This document shows positions 9,171-16,933 of a DNA stretch of 64,000 nucleotides, piece by piece (the first letter of the stretch is position 1; each line of letters opens with the position of its first letter). Origin of the DNA: Polaromonas sp. (GTDB lineage: Bacteria; Pseudomonadota; Gammaproteobacteria; Burkholderiales; Burkholderiaceae_C). The position numbers were made by a program, and so were the translations under genes. The stretch covers positions 1 to 64,000 of the forward strand of contig NZ_JACPOF010000008.1 of the NCBI RefSeq assembly GCF_016185115.1, given 5' to 3'. The notes under the pieces are model-generated. The model saw nothing but the letters and a program-made list of their open reading frames with translations, was not told the origin of the DNA and did not search any database.

Positions 9171-9589
9171 TGTGGTTTTCCAGGAAGCAGATGGTGAAGT
9201 CTTCAGGCGACAAGCCCGCAGAGCCAGGCCAGATTACCACCAAGCGCCTCGGCGACGAGGCCGAGAGTGCTGCACAGGCGTATCTGGCAAAAGCAGGCCT
9301 CAAGCTGGTGGAGCGCAATTATCGGACACCGGGCCGCGGCGGCGGCGAGATAGACCTCATCATGCACGACGCCGACGGCACGCTGGTGTTTGTCGAGGTC
9401 AGGCGGCGCGCCGGCCCCTCGCACGGCGGTGCGGCTGCCAGCATAGGCAGCGTCAAGCAGCAGCGCATCATCTTCGCGGCGCGCAGCTACCTCACGCGCT
9501 TTGCCAGCCCGCCGCCCTGCCGCTTTGATGTGGTGCTGGTCGAAGGCGCGGCCATCGAATGGCTGCGTGCGGCGTTTGATGCGTCATGA
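9170..9589 (+). CDS. yraN: YraN family UPF0102 protein
   Basis: A 139-residue (132 if started at the ATG at 9191, which has AGGAAG upstream) restriction-endonuclease-fold protein. The family core is intact: GDEAESAAQAYLAKAGLKLVERNYR, then GGGEIDLIMHD and TLVFVEVRRR, where the D...E-x-R residues form a nuclease-like site. No confirmed cellular role exists. As in enterobacteria it sits beside rsmI and ahead of diaA, although rsmI is divergent here. Confidence 0.92.
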   Translation: MWFSRKQMVKSSGDKPAEPGQITTKRLGDEAESAAQAYLAKAGLKLVERNYRTPGRGGGEIDLIMHDADGTLVFVEVRRRAGPSHGGAAASIGSVKQQRIIFAARSYLTRFASPPPCRFDVVLVEGAAIEWLRAAFDAS

Positions 9590-9676
9590 ATTTGTCGCGA
9601 TTTGCCCCGGCAACCTTGTAACCAGACGTGATGCCCGCAGCTGGGTGGGACCATCTTCAACAGCTATCATTGTCGC

Positions 9677-10276
9677 ATGCTCGAACAACGTATTGAACAG
9701 CACTTCATCGACAGTGCCGACCTGAAATACCAGGCGGCGCAGGTCTTGTCCAAGCCCATCGTGGCGGCCGTGCAGGCCATACTCGCCAGTGTGACCAGCG
9801 GCGGCAAGGTACTGGCCTGCGGCAATGGCGGCTCAGCTGCTGATGCGCAGCACTTCGCTGCAGAATTTGTCGGCCGCTATGAACGTGAGCGGCCCGAACT
9901 GGCCGCGATTGCGCTGACGGTGGACACCTCCATCATCACGGCGATTGCCAACGACTACAACTTCGACCTTATTTTTTCCAAACAGGTCCGTGCGCTTGGC
10001 GGTGCTGGCGATGTGCTGCTCGCCCTGAGCACCAGCGGCAATTCTGCCAACGTGCTGGCGGCGATTGAAGCCGCTCACGAACGCGAGATGACGGTGGTGG
10101 CCCTGACCGGCCGCAGCGGCGGAAAAATCGCCAGCGTGCTGCGCGAGACCGATGTGCACATCTGTGTGCCGCACGAGCGCACAGCCCGCATCCAGGAGGT
10201 TCACCTTCTGGTGCTGCACTGCATCTGCGACGGTGTGGACGCGCAGCTGCTGGGCGATCCGGATTCTTCAGCCTGA
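9677..10276 (+). CDS. diaA: SIS-domain protein, DiaA/GmhA family
   Basis: A 199-residue single SIS-domain protein. Sugar-phosphate-binding motifs are visible: ACGNGGSAADAQHFAAEFVGR near 48-68 and LALSTSGNSANVLAA at about 117-131. Sequence alone does not separate phosphoheptose isomerase (GmhA) from the replication-initiation regulator DiaA. The position between yraN and a dolP-like BON lipoprotein matches the E. coli yraN-diaA-dolP order and favours DiaA. A dual role is possible. Confidence 0.85.
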   Translation: MLEQRIEQHFIDSADLKYQAAQVLSKPIVAAVQAILASVTSGGKVLACGNGGSAADAQHFAAEFVGRYERERPELAAIALTVDTSIITAIANDYNFDLIFSKQVRALGGAGDVLLALSTSGNSANVLAAIEAAHEREMTVVALTGRSGGKIASVLRETDVHICVPHERTARIQEVHLLVLHCICDGVDAQLLGDPDSSA

Positions 10277-10302
10277 ACATGAACATCAAACAGGGAATAC
10301 AT

Positions 10303-10950
10303 ATGAAAAAACTGGTTTTGGCGACAGCGACAGCTGCCCTGCTCACAGGTGCATTGACCGCCTGCGTGCCACTGGTCATAGGCGGCGCGGCAGCGGGGGG
10401 GTCGCTGGTTGCGACCGACCGCCGCACCTCGGGCGCACAACTTGAAGACGAGGGCATAGAGCTGCGCGCATCCAGCCGCCTGCGCACCGCGCTGGGCGAA
10501 CGTGCCCACGTGAACCTGACCAGCTACAACCGCCAGGTGCTGCTGACCGGCGAAGTGCCCACCGCGCAGGACAAACAGCTGGTAGAGCAAATTGTGACGC
10601 GCGTCGAGAACGTTTCGTCCGTGGTCAATGAGCTGGCCGTGATGGGTAACACCTCACTGACCAACCGCTCGTCCGACGTGCTGGTCACCGGCCGCATCAA
10701 GGCCATGCTGATTGATGCGCGCGACCTGTTTGCCAATTCATTCAAGGTCGTGACCGAGCGCGGCACCACCTATCTGATGGGCCGCGTGACCCAGCGCGAA
10801 GCAGACCGCGCTACGGCCATCGTCCGTTCAACGCCGGGTGTGCAGAAGGTCGTTCGCGTTCTCGACATCATCAGTGAAGAAGAACTGGCACGTCTCCTGC
10901 CGGCCCCCACAAAACCACCACCACCCGGCGCCAAGCCGCAGTCGAACTAA
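10303..10950 (+). CDS. dolP: BON-domain outer-membrane lipoprotein, DolP (YraP)-like
   Basis: A 215-residue lipoprotein: MKKLVLATATAALLTG signal followed by the lipobox LTAC at about 22-25. Two BON domains follow (roughly 40-105 and 115-190), with the tell-tale LLTGEVPTAQ and YLMGRVTQREA strands. DolP proteins bind anionic phospholipid at division sites and support outer-membrane integrity. The ATG at 10303 is chosen over 10279 because it has an upstream GGGA and begins the signal peptide. The tail is Pro-rich. Confidence 0.9.
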   Translation: MKKLVLATATAALLTGALTACVPLVIGGAAAGGSLVATDRRTSGAQLEDEGIELRASSRLRTALGERAHVNLTSYNRQVLLTGEVPTAQDKQLVEQIVTRVENVSSVVNELAVMGNTSLTNRSSDVLVTGRIKAMLIDARDLFANSFKVVTERGTTYLMGRVTQREADRATAIVRSTPGVQKVVRVLDIISEEELARLLPAPTKPPPPGAKPQSN

Positions 10951-10989
10951 GCTGCCGTAAAAGAGACTGACTAAACGGAGAGATCTGTG

Positions 10990-11180
10990 CAAGCAGGGTC
11001 CGCGGAACCGGCTTTGCCGGGCCGCAGGAGCAACGCCCCCTCGGGGGGCAGCGCAGTACACGAAGTGACAAGCGTGGGGGCCTATGTTTCAAGCAGGGTC
11101 CGCGGAACCGGCTTTGCCGGGCCGCAGGAGCAACGCCCCCTCGGGGGGCAGCGCAGTACGCGAAGCGACAAGCGTGGGGC
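10990..11180 (-). repeat. Family A repeat, two tandem copies
   Basis: Copies at 10990-11081 and 11090-11180, over 90% alike by eye. Each has the head AAGCAGGGTCCGCGGAACCG with GGCTTTGCCGGGCC, then CCCCCTCGGGGGGC and the tail CACGAAGTGACAAGCGTGGG. The tail of the second copy directly abuts the stop codon of the minus-strand dehydrogenase gene (11180). The palindrome CCCCCTCGGGGG can form a strong hairpin in the mRNA of that gene. Confidence 0.85.
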
Positions 11181-12085
11181 TACACCAGTCTCTTGATGAG
11201 GCTCGACGTATCCCAGCGCTGGCCGCCCATGGCCTGGACATCGGCATAGAACTGGTCCACCAGCGCCGTCACCGGCAGGCGCGCACCGTTGCGTTTGGCT
11301 TCGTCAAGCACCAGCCCCAGGTCCTTGCGCATCCAGTCCACCGCAAAACCGAAATCGAACTTGCCTTCAACCATGGTCTTGCCGCGGTTGTCGAGCTGCC
11401 AGCTTTGCGCCGCGCCCTTGCCGATCACGTCCAGCACCTGGTTCATGTCCAGCCCGGCTTTCTGGCCGAAGGCCACGGCCTCGCTCAGGCCCTGCACCAG
11501 CCCGGCAATGCAGATCTGGTTGACCATCTTGGTGAGCTGGCCGGCGCCGCTCTCGCCCATGAGCGTGAAGGCTTTTGAAAACGCCATGCCGACTGGTTTG
11601 ACGACATCAAAGGCGGCCGCATCGCCACCACACATCACGGTCAGCGCGCCGTTCTGCGCACCGGCCTGGCCGCCGGACACGGGCGCATCCACAAACTGCA
11701 GGCCGGCCTTTTTGGCAGCGGCATAAAGCTCGCGCGCCACATCTGCCGAAGCCGTGGTGTGGTCAACAAGGATCGCAGCCGGCTTCATGCCGGCCAGCGC
11801 GCCGTCTGCACCGAGCACCACGCTGCGCAGGTCATCATCGTTGCCGACGCAGCAGAAAACAATGTCTGCATCAGCCACAGCGGCTTTGGGTGTGAGGCCG
11901 TGGGTGGAACCCTTGAACTCTTCACGGAATGCGACGGATTTTGCGGCAGTGCGGTTATAGACGCTGACCGTATGGCCGGCGAGTGACAGGTGGCCGGCCA
12001 TCGGGTAGCCCATCACGCCAAGCCCGAGGAAGGCTACTTGGCGTGAAGGGGCAGGCTCGTAGGTTTTTGCGTTGGTGCTGGGCAT
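11180..12085 (-). CDS. NAD(P)-dependent beta-hydroxyacid dehydrogenase (3-hydroxyisobutyrate / tartronate-semialdehyde reductase family)
   Basis: A 301-residue 6-phosphogluconate-dehydrogenase-like enzyme. Motifs: dinucleotide-binding FLGLGVMGYPMAGHL (about 19-33), substrate-binding FVDAPVSGGQAGAQNG, and catalytic-Lys region GAGQLTKMVNQ. Family members oxidise 3-hydroxyisobutyrate or reduce tartronate semialdehyde to D-glycerate; the sequence does not separate these with certainty. It stands alone between a dolP-type gene and pilU. A family A repeat begins immediately after its stop codon. Confidence 0.88.
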   Translation of the reverse strand: MPSTNAKTYEPAPSRQVAFLGLGVMGYPMAGHLSLAGHTVSVYNRTAAKSVAFREEFKGSTHGLTPKAAVADADIVFCCVGNDDDLRSVVLGADGALAGMKPAAILVDHTTASADVARELYAAAKKAGLQFVDAPVSGGQAGAQNGALTVMCGGDAAAFDVVKPVGMAFSKAFTLMGESGAGQLTKMVNQICIAGLVQGLSEAVAFGQKAGLDMNQVLDVIGKGAAQSWQLDNRGKTMVEGKFDFGFAVDWMRKDLGLVLDEAKRNGARLPVTALVDQFYADVQAMGGQRWDTSSLIKRLV

Positions 12086-12173
12086 GGTGTGTGTCCTGTT
12101 CTCTGGATGAATATGAAGCTCTCAATGGAAAACGGGCAGCTCTCGCCGCCCGCTGCTGCGCGTGCCGTGGTGG

Positions 12174-13310
12174 TCAGACGATGGCAAAACCTTCGGTGCC
12201 GGCGGCCAGGTCAAGCGACTTGGCGCGCTGCGAGTTGAGCTTGATCTGCAGGCGCAGGTCATTGACCGAGTCGGCGTTGCGCAGGGCGTCTTCGTAAGTG
12301 ATCATGTTGGTTTCAAACGCGTCGAACAGCGCCTGGTCGAAGGTCTGCATGCCGAGGTTGCGGCTCTTTTTCATGATCTCCTTGATCTCGGACACTTCGC
12401 CCTTGAAGATCAGGTCGGAAATCAGCGGTGTGTTGAGCATGACCTCGACCATGGCCGCACGGCCCTTGCCGTCCTGCTTGGGCACCAGCCGTTGCGAGAT
12501 CATGGCCTTGAGATTGAGCGACAGGTCCATCAGCAGCTGGGTGCGGCGCTCCTCAGGAAAGAAGTTGATGACGCGGTCGAGTGCCTGGTTGGCGCTGTTG
12601 GCGTGCAGCGTACACAGGCAGAGGTGGCCGGTTTCGGCGAACGCGATGGCGTGTTCCATGGTCTCGCGGTCACGCACCTCACCCATCAGGATGACATCGG
12701 GCGCCTGGCGCAATGTGTTTTTCAGGGCGGCTTCCCAGCTGTCTGTATCCAGGCCGACTTCGCGTTGCGTGACGACACAGTTTTTATGCATGTGCACAAA
12801 TTCAACCGGGTCTTCAATCGTGATGATGTGGCCGTAGGACTGCTCGTTGCGCCAGTCGACCATGGCCGCCAGGGTGGTGGATTTGCCGGAGCCCGTCGCG
12901 CCCACCAGGATGGTCAGGCCCCGTTTGGCCATGACCACTTCCTTGAGCACCTGCGGCACACCGAGACCATCGATGGTCGGCAGGGTGGCGGGAATGACCC
13001 GCATGACCATGCCGACCTTGCCCTGCTGGATAAAGGCGTTGACGCGAAAGCGCCCCACGCCGGGCGGCGAGATGGCGAAATTGCATTCCTTGGTGCGCTC
13101 GAATTCCGAGGCCTGCTTGTCGTTCATGATGGCCCGGGCCAACGCCAGCGTGTGACCGGCATTGAGCGGCTGGGGCGACACCTTGGTGACCTTGCCATCG
13201 ACCTTCATGGCCGGCGGAAAGTCGCCCGTGATGAACAAGTCACTGCCATTGCGGCTGATCATCAGCTTCAGAAGGTCGTTAATGAATTTACTGGCCTGGT
13301 CGCGTTCCAT
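12174..13310 (-). CDS. pilU: Type IV pilus retraction ATPase PilU
   Basis: A 378-residue hexameric AAA-type motor protein. Walker A GATGSGKST, the Asp-box ITIEDPVEFVH, Walker B VILMGEVRDRET and the His-box FAETGHLCLCTLHAN are all present. The C-terminal extension after about 340 and the pairing with pilT point to PilU, the accessory retraction ATPase that works with PilT. It is transcribed after pilT, 180 bases downstream, with a family A repeat in between. Confidence 0.95.
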   Translation of the reverse strand: MERDQASKFINDLLKLMISRNGSDLFITGDFPPAMKVDGKVTKVSPQPLNAGHTLALARAIMNDKQASEFERTKECNFAISPPGVGRFRVNAFIQQGKVGMVMRVIPATLPTIDGLGVPQVLKEVVMAKRGLTILVGATGSGKSTTLAAMVDWRNEQSYGHIITIEDPVEFVHMHKNCVVTQREVGLDTDSWEAALKNTLRQAPDVILMGEVRDRETMEHAIAFAETGHLCLCTLHANSANQALDRVINFFPEERRTQLLMDLSLNLKAMISQRLVPKQDGKGRAAMVEVMLNTPLISDLIFKGEVSEIKEIMKKSRNLGMQTFDQALFDAFETNMITYEDALRNADSVNDLRLQIKLNSQRAKSLDLAAGTEGFAIV

Positions 13311-13405
13311 TTGCGACTCCCTTTCAAACAGCTAGCCGGTAAAGGCGGGTATTAATTAAAGATGTTCCGGTGCCAGAAGGGCAAAAGCGAAGGCGCAAGG
13401 CAGCC

Positions 13406-13485
13406 GGCCGCAGCGCAGGGCCGCCCCAAGCAAGGCCAGCCCCCTCGGGGGGCAGCGCAGTACACGAAGTGACAAGCGTGGGGGC
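13406..13485 (-). repeat. Family A repeat, variant head
   Basis: One copy with the alternate head GGCCGCAGCGCAGGGCCGCC then the shared CCCCCTCGGGGGGC palindrome and the tail ACACGAAGTGACAAGCGTGG. It ends 5 bases from the pilT stop codon (13491) and lies between pilT and pilU, so it would be transcribed inside a pilT-pilU mRNA. Confidence 0.85.
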
Positions 13486-13490
13486 CATAT

Positions 13491-14534
13491 CTAGCCAGGG
13501 AAGTTCTCGGGGATCTTCGCCTTGCCGCGTGCTTCGGCCGCGGAGATGACGTTGCGCTTGACCAGGTCGGTGAGGTTCTGGTCCAGCGTCTGCATGCCGA
13601 CGCTGTTGCCGGTCTGGATGGAGGAATACATCTGCGCGACCTTGGCTTCGCGGATCAGGTTGCGGATGGCGCTTGTGCCGAGCATGATTTCATGGGCTGC
13701 CACGCGGCCCGCGCCATCCTTGGTTTTGCAGAGCGTCTGCGAGATCACCGCCTGAAGTGATTCCGACAGCATGGCGCGGATCATTTCCTTTTCTTCCGCA
13801 GGGAAGACGTCAATGATCCGGTCCACCGTCTTGGCTGCGCTGGAGGTGTGCAGCGTGCCAAACACCAGGTGACCGGTTTCAGCGGCCGACATGGCCAGGC
13901 GGATGGTTTCGAGGTCGCGCATTTCGCCGACCAGGATGGCGTCCGGGTCTTCACGCAATGCAGATTTCAGGGCGGCGTTGAAGCTCAGTGTGTGCGGGCC
14001 GACTTCACGCTGGTTGATCAGGCACTTTTTGGATTCGTGCACGAACTCGATGGGGTCTTCCACCGTCAGGATATGGCCGTATTCGGTTTCGTTCAAAAAG
14101 TTGACCATGGCGGCTAGCGTGGTCGACTTGCCCGAGCCCGTGGGGCCTGTGACCAGCACCATGCCGCGCGGCTTGAGCGCCAGCTCGCCGAAAATTTTCG
14201 GCGCGTTGAGCTGCTCCAGCGTCAGGATCTTGGAGGGAATGGTCCGCAACACGGCGCCGGCGCCGCGGTTGTGATTGAAGGCATTGACACGGAAACGCGC
14301 CAGACCGTCAATCTCGAAGGAGAAATCGACCTCCAGGAACTCTTCGTAATTCTTGCGCTGGGTGTCGTTCATGATGTCGTACACCATGGAGTGGACCTGT
14401 TTGTGGTCCAGCGGGTCGACATTGATGCGGCGAACGTCACCGTGCACGCGGATCATCGGGGGCAGCCCTGCGGACAGGTGCAGGTCAGAGGCCTTGTTCT
14501 TGACGCTGAAGGCCAGAAGCTGGGTAATGTCCAT
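13491..14534 (-). CDS. pilT: Type IV pilus twitching motility ATPase PilT
   Basis: A 347-residue PilT of normal length. Motifs: Walker A GPTGSGKST, Asp-box LTVEDPIEFVHES, Walker B ILVGEMRDLET, and the AETGHLVFGTLHTSSA His-box. The C-terminal AIRNLIREAK segment matches the PilT AIRNLIRE retraction motif. It powers depolymerisation of the pilus fibre for twitching and DNA uptake. The gene is divergent from the yggS-like gene at 14613. Confidence 0.97.
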   Translation of the reverse strand: MDITQLLAFSVKNKASDLHLSAGLPPMIRVHGDVRRINVDPLDHKQVHSMVYDIMNDTQRKNYEEFLEVDFSFEIDGLARFRVNAFNHNRGAGAVLRTIPSKILTLEQLNAPKIFGELALKPRGMVLVTGPTGSGKSTTLAAMVNFLNETEYGHILTVEDPIEFVHESKKCLINQREVGPHTLSFNAALKSALREDPDAILVGEMRDLETIRLAMSAAETGHLVFGTLHTSSAAKTVDRIIDVFPAEEKEMIRAMLSESLQAVISQTLCKTKDGAGRVAAHEIMLGTSAIRNLIREAKVAQMYSSIQTGNSVGMQTLDQNLTDLVKRNVISAAEARGKAKIPENFPG

Positions 14535-14612
14535 CCCGGGAAATCCTTAAAAACAGTGCTGAAACCGGATGCCGCGTGATGGGCCGGGTTTACATGAGTT
14601 TACAGTTGGATT

Positions 14613-15332
14613 ATGACCATGATTGTGCGCAACCTCCAGCAGGTCCGTGACCGGATTACCACGGCATGCATGGCCGCGGGCCGCCTTCCCGACAGCGTCC
14701 GGCTGCTCGCGGTGTCCAAAACCTTTGGGGCCGCTGCGGTCGCTGAAGCGGCCAGCGATGGGCAGCAGGCTTTCGGGGAAAACTATATCGCTGAAGGCGT
14801 TGAAAAAATACGCGCCCTGCGCGATCTGCAAGCGTCGCGGCAGGGCGTGCCCGTCGGCGCGCTGCAATGGCACTGCATAGGCCCGGTGCAGAGCAACAAG
14901 ACCCGGCTGGTGGCCGAACACTTCGACTGGGTGCAGTCTGTAGACCGGCTGAAAATTGCGCAGCGCCTGAGCGAGCAGCGACCCGCGGGATTGCCGCCGC
15001 TGCAGATCTGCATACAGGTCAATACCGACGGCGGGGGCAACAAGTCGGGTGTGGCGCCGGAAGAGGCGCATGCACTTGCCCGCGACGTCGCGCAACTGCC
15101 GGGGCTCACCCTGCGGGGCATCATGTCCATCCCCGAACCTGCTGATGACTTTGTGAGCGCCTGTGCAGTTCATGCCCGGGCCAAAGCGCTGTTTGACGAA
15201 ATCAATGCGAGGGGCGACCTGCCTGCACTGCTTGATACGCTGTCCATGGGTATGACGGCCGACCTCGAAGCCGCAATTCATTCAGGCAGCACCATGGTCC
15301 GCGTCGGAACCGCCATCTTCGGCAAGAGATAG
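14613..15332 (+). CDS. YggS/PLPBP family pyridoxal-phosphate homeostasis protein
   Basis: A 239-residue alanine-racemase-fold protein. It has LLAVSKTFGAAAVAEA (PLP-lysine region, about 32-47), AFGENYIAEGVEK, WHCIGPVQSNK and LRGIMSIPEP, followed by LSMGMTADLEAAI and VRVGTAIFGKR. All are hallmarks of PLPBP, which buffers free PLP and has no catalytic activity of its own. It is divergent from pilT, an arrangement found widely in proteobacteria. A second ATG two codons in could be the start. Confidence 0.94.
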   Translation: MTMIVRNLQQVRDRITTACMAAGRLPDSVRLLAVSKTFGAAAVAEAASDGQQAFGENYIAEGVEKIRALRDLQASRQGVPVGALQWHCIGPVQSNKTRLVAEHFDWVQSVDRLKIAQRLSEQRPAGLPPLQICIQVNTDGGGNKSGVAPEEAHALARDVAQLPGLTLRGIMSIPEPADDFVSACAVHARAKALFDEINARGDLPALLDTLSMGMTADLEAAIHSGSTMVRVGTAIFGKR

Positions 15333-15394
15333 GACCTCACGGGTTGCTCCTTCTTCAAGGGGCTGTGCTGGCAGCCAACGAAGCAGGGCTTTAG

Positions 15395-15710
15395 CAAGCA
15401 GGGTCCGCGGAACTGGCTTTGCCAGGCCGCAGGAGCAGCGGCCCCCTCGGGGGGCAGGGCGCTACACGCAGTGAGCAACCGTGGGGGCCCGGCCGCAGCG
15501 CAGGGCCGCCCCAAGCAAGGCCAGCCCCCTCGGGGGGCAGCGCAGTACACGAAGTGACAAGCGTGGGGGCTTTATTTACCGGCCCCCTCGGGGGGCAGCG
15601 CAGTACACGAAGTGACAAGCGTGGGGGCCCGGCCGCAGCGCAGGGCCGCCCCAAGCAAGGCCAGCCCCCTCGGGGGGCAGCGCAGTACACGAAGTGACAA
15701 GCGTGGGGGC
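15395..15710 (-). repeat. Family A repeat array, four units
   Basis: This array fills most of the 380-base gap between the convergent yggS-like and DUF3617 genes. Units: 15395-15489 (head AAGCAGGGTCCGCGG, tail CTACACGCAGTGAGCAACCG), 15491-15570 (variant head), 15581-15629 (truncated, beginning at the palindrome) and 15631-15710 (variant head). Units two and four are practically identical and each is followed by TTTATTTA, suggesting local duplication. The last unit ends next to the DUF3617 stop codon (15712). There are no unique spacers, so this is not a CRISPR. Confidence 0.88.
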
Positions 15711-15711
15711 T

Positions 15712-16272
15712 TTATTTAGGCATCACCATCGGCTTGATGGCGCCGCAGTCCCCGCCCAGCCATTTTGCGTTAGTGTCTATGGTCGTGGTCCTGGGGGCGC
15801 CCTGTGCGGTGCTGTTGACCTTCATTTTCATGGTGTAGGCCGTATCGCCTGCGAAAGTGAACTGCCCCTCACCTTTGGATGGCGGGTTGGTGCAGGTGAA
15901 GTTGATCTTCATGCCAGTGCGGCTTTTTTCCGAGGTCGTGGTGATGCAACTGCCCTGCTGCTGAACCGGAAGCTGGTTGCGCTCAACCATCTCTTTGGTG
16001 ATGCACATCTTCAGCACCATGCCATTGGCGTTAGCGCTTCCCATGCCCACGCCCTGTTTGGCCAGCATGTCTTCCATGGCCTTGCGCTGTGCGGGCGGCA
16101 TGGCTGCCATCTGCTGCTGCATCCGCGCCATGGCCTGTTCGTTTTCAGGGCTGCCGCCTATTTTGTTGGTAGCTTCCCAGAGGCCGGGCTTCATGGTTTG
16201 AGCGCAAGCCGACAGGCCGAGGGTGGTGATCACCGCCGCTGCTGCGGTCTGGCAAAAAATGCGGATGCTCAT
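15712..16272 (-). CDS. DUF3617 family periplasmic protein
   Basis: A 186-residue exported protein: signal peptide about 1-24, with LGLSACAQ giving a possible lipobox. The DUF3617 start MKPGLWEATNK follows at about 27. A Met/Gln-rich helical stretch with MARMQQQMAAMP comes next, then three conserved Cys (KMCITKE, GSCITTT, FTCTNPP) and a C-terminal GGDCG. Family members are small periplasmic proteins of unknown role. GAGGAG precedes the ATG. Confidence 0.85.
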   Translation of the reverse strand: MSIRIFCQTAAAAVITTLGLSACAQTMKPGLWEATNKIGGSPENEQAMARMQQQMAAMPPAQRKAMEDMLAKQGVGMGSANANGMVLKMCITKEMVERNQLPVQQQGSCITTTSEKSRTGMKINFTCTNPPSKGEGQFTFAGDTAYTMKMKVNSTAQGAPRTTTIDTNAKWLGGDCGAIKPMVMPK

Positions 16273-16359
16273 CGTGACTCCTCATCTGTGTGAATACTGG
16301 GGTGAATTATTGACCGTGATCCTGACGCACGCAATTTTTGAAAAGTGACAGCCTGTGGG

Positions 16360-16827
16360 TTACGTCCCCAGCGCCAGATGTGTGGTGTTCTTGACTTCTT
16401 CCATCACCGCATAGGTACGCGTTTCGCGCACACCGGGCAGTTGCCAGAGCACGGTGCCGGCAAAGGCGCGGTAGGCTGCCATGTCGTTCATGCGTGTTTT
16501 AAGCAGGTAGTCAAAACCGCCGGCCACCATGTGGCATTCCATGATTTCAGGGCAGACCTGTACCGCAGCCTTGAATGCCTCAAATACGTTTGGAGTGGTG
16601 CGGTCCAGCAGAACCTCGACAAACACCATCATGCCGGCGCCCAGTTTGAGCGGGTTCAGCCGGGCCTCGTAGCCCAGGATGTAGCCATCACGGCTCAGGC
16701 GTTGAACACGCGCCAGCACAGCAGTAGGCGACAGGGCCACACCCTCCGCCAGCCTGAGATTGGAGATGCGTCCGTCCTGCTGGAGCAATGTGAGTATTTT
16801 CAGATCAAGGCGATCCAGATTGTTCAT
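16360..16827 (-). CDS. Lrp/AsnC family transcriptional regulator (likely putA regulator)
   Basis: A 155-residue feast/famine regulator. The N-terminal winged HTH covers LDRLDLKILTLLQQDGRISN to LSRDGYILGYEA (about 3-55). The C-terminal RAM ligand-binding domain includes EVLLDRTTPNVFEAF and CHMVAGGFDYLLKTR. It is divergent from putA across a 106-base AT-rich gap, the usual PutR arrangement in which the regulator activates proline catabolism when proline binds. Confidence 0.92.
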   Translation of the reverse strand: MNNLDRLDLKILTLLQQDGRISNLRLAEGVALSPTAVLARVQRLSRDGYILGYEARLNPLKLGAGMMVFVEVLLDRTTPNVFEAFKAAVQVCPEIMECHMVAGGFDYLLKTRMNDMAAYRAFAGTVLWQLPGVRETRTYAVMEEVKNTTHLALGT

Positions 16828-16862
16828 GGCCTCTCATCGTGCTAGTGAATTATTTTGAATAT

Positions 16863-16877
16863 CGCTGAAATTTAGCG
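16863..16877. promoter_or_regulatory. Candidate Lrp/AsnC-type operator between regulator gene and putA
   Basis: CGCTGAAATTTAGCG is a 15-base imperfect palindrome in the AT-rich gap between the divergent regulator and putA genes, the size typical of AsnC-family sites. It is flanked by a second, looser pairing of TGAATT and AAATTCA. The position is consistent with control of both promoters. Identified by symmetry only. Confidence 0.4.
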
Positions 16878-16933
16878 GGAAATTCATCATTCTTCAAGTC
16901 AATATGGTGTAACTCACATACGCCGGATTCCTC

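Noticed and set aside
15395..15710. CRISPR array
   Set aside because: The units are tandem copies of family A with no unique spacers of constant length, and no cas genes are near.
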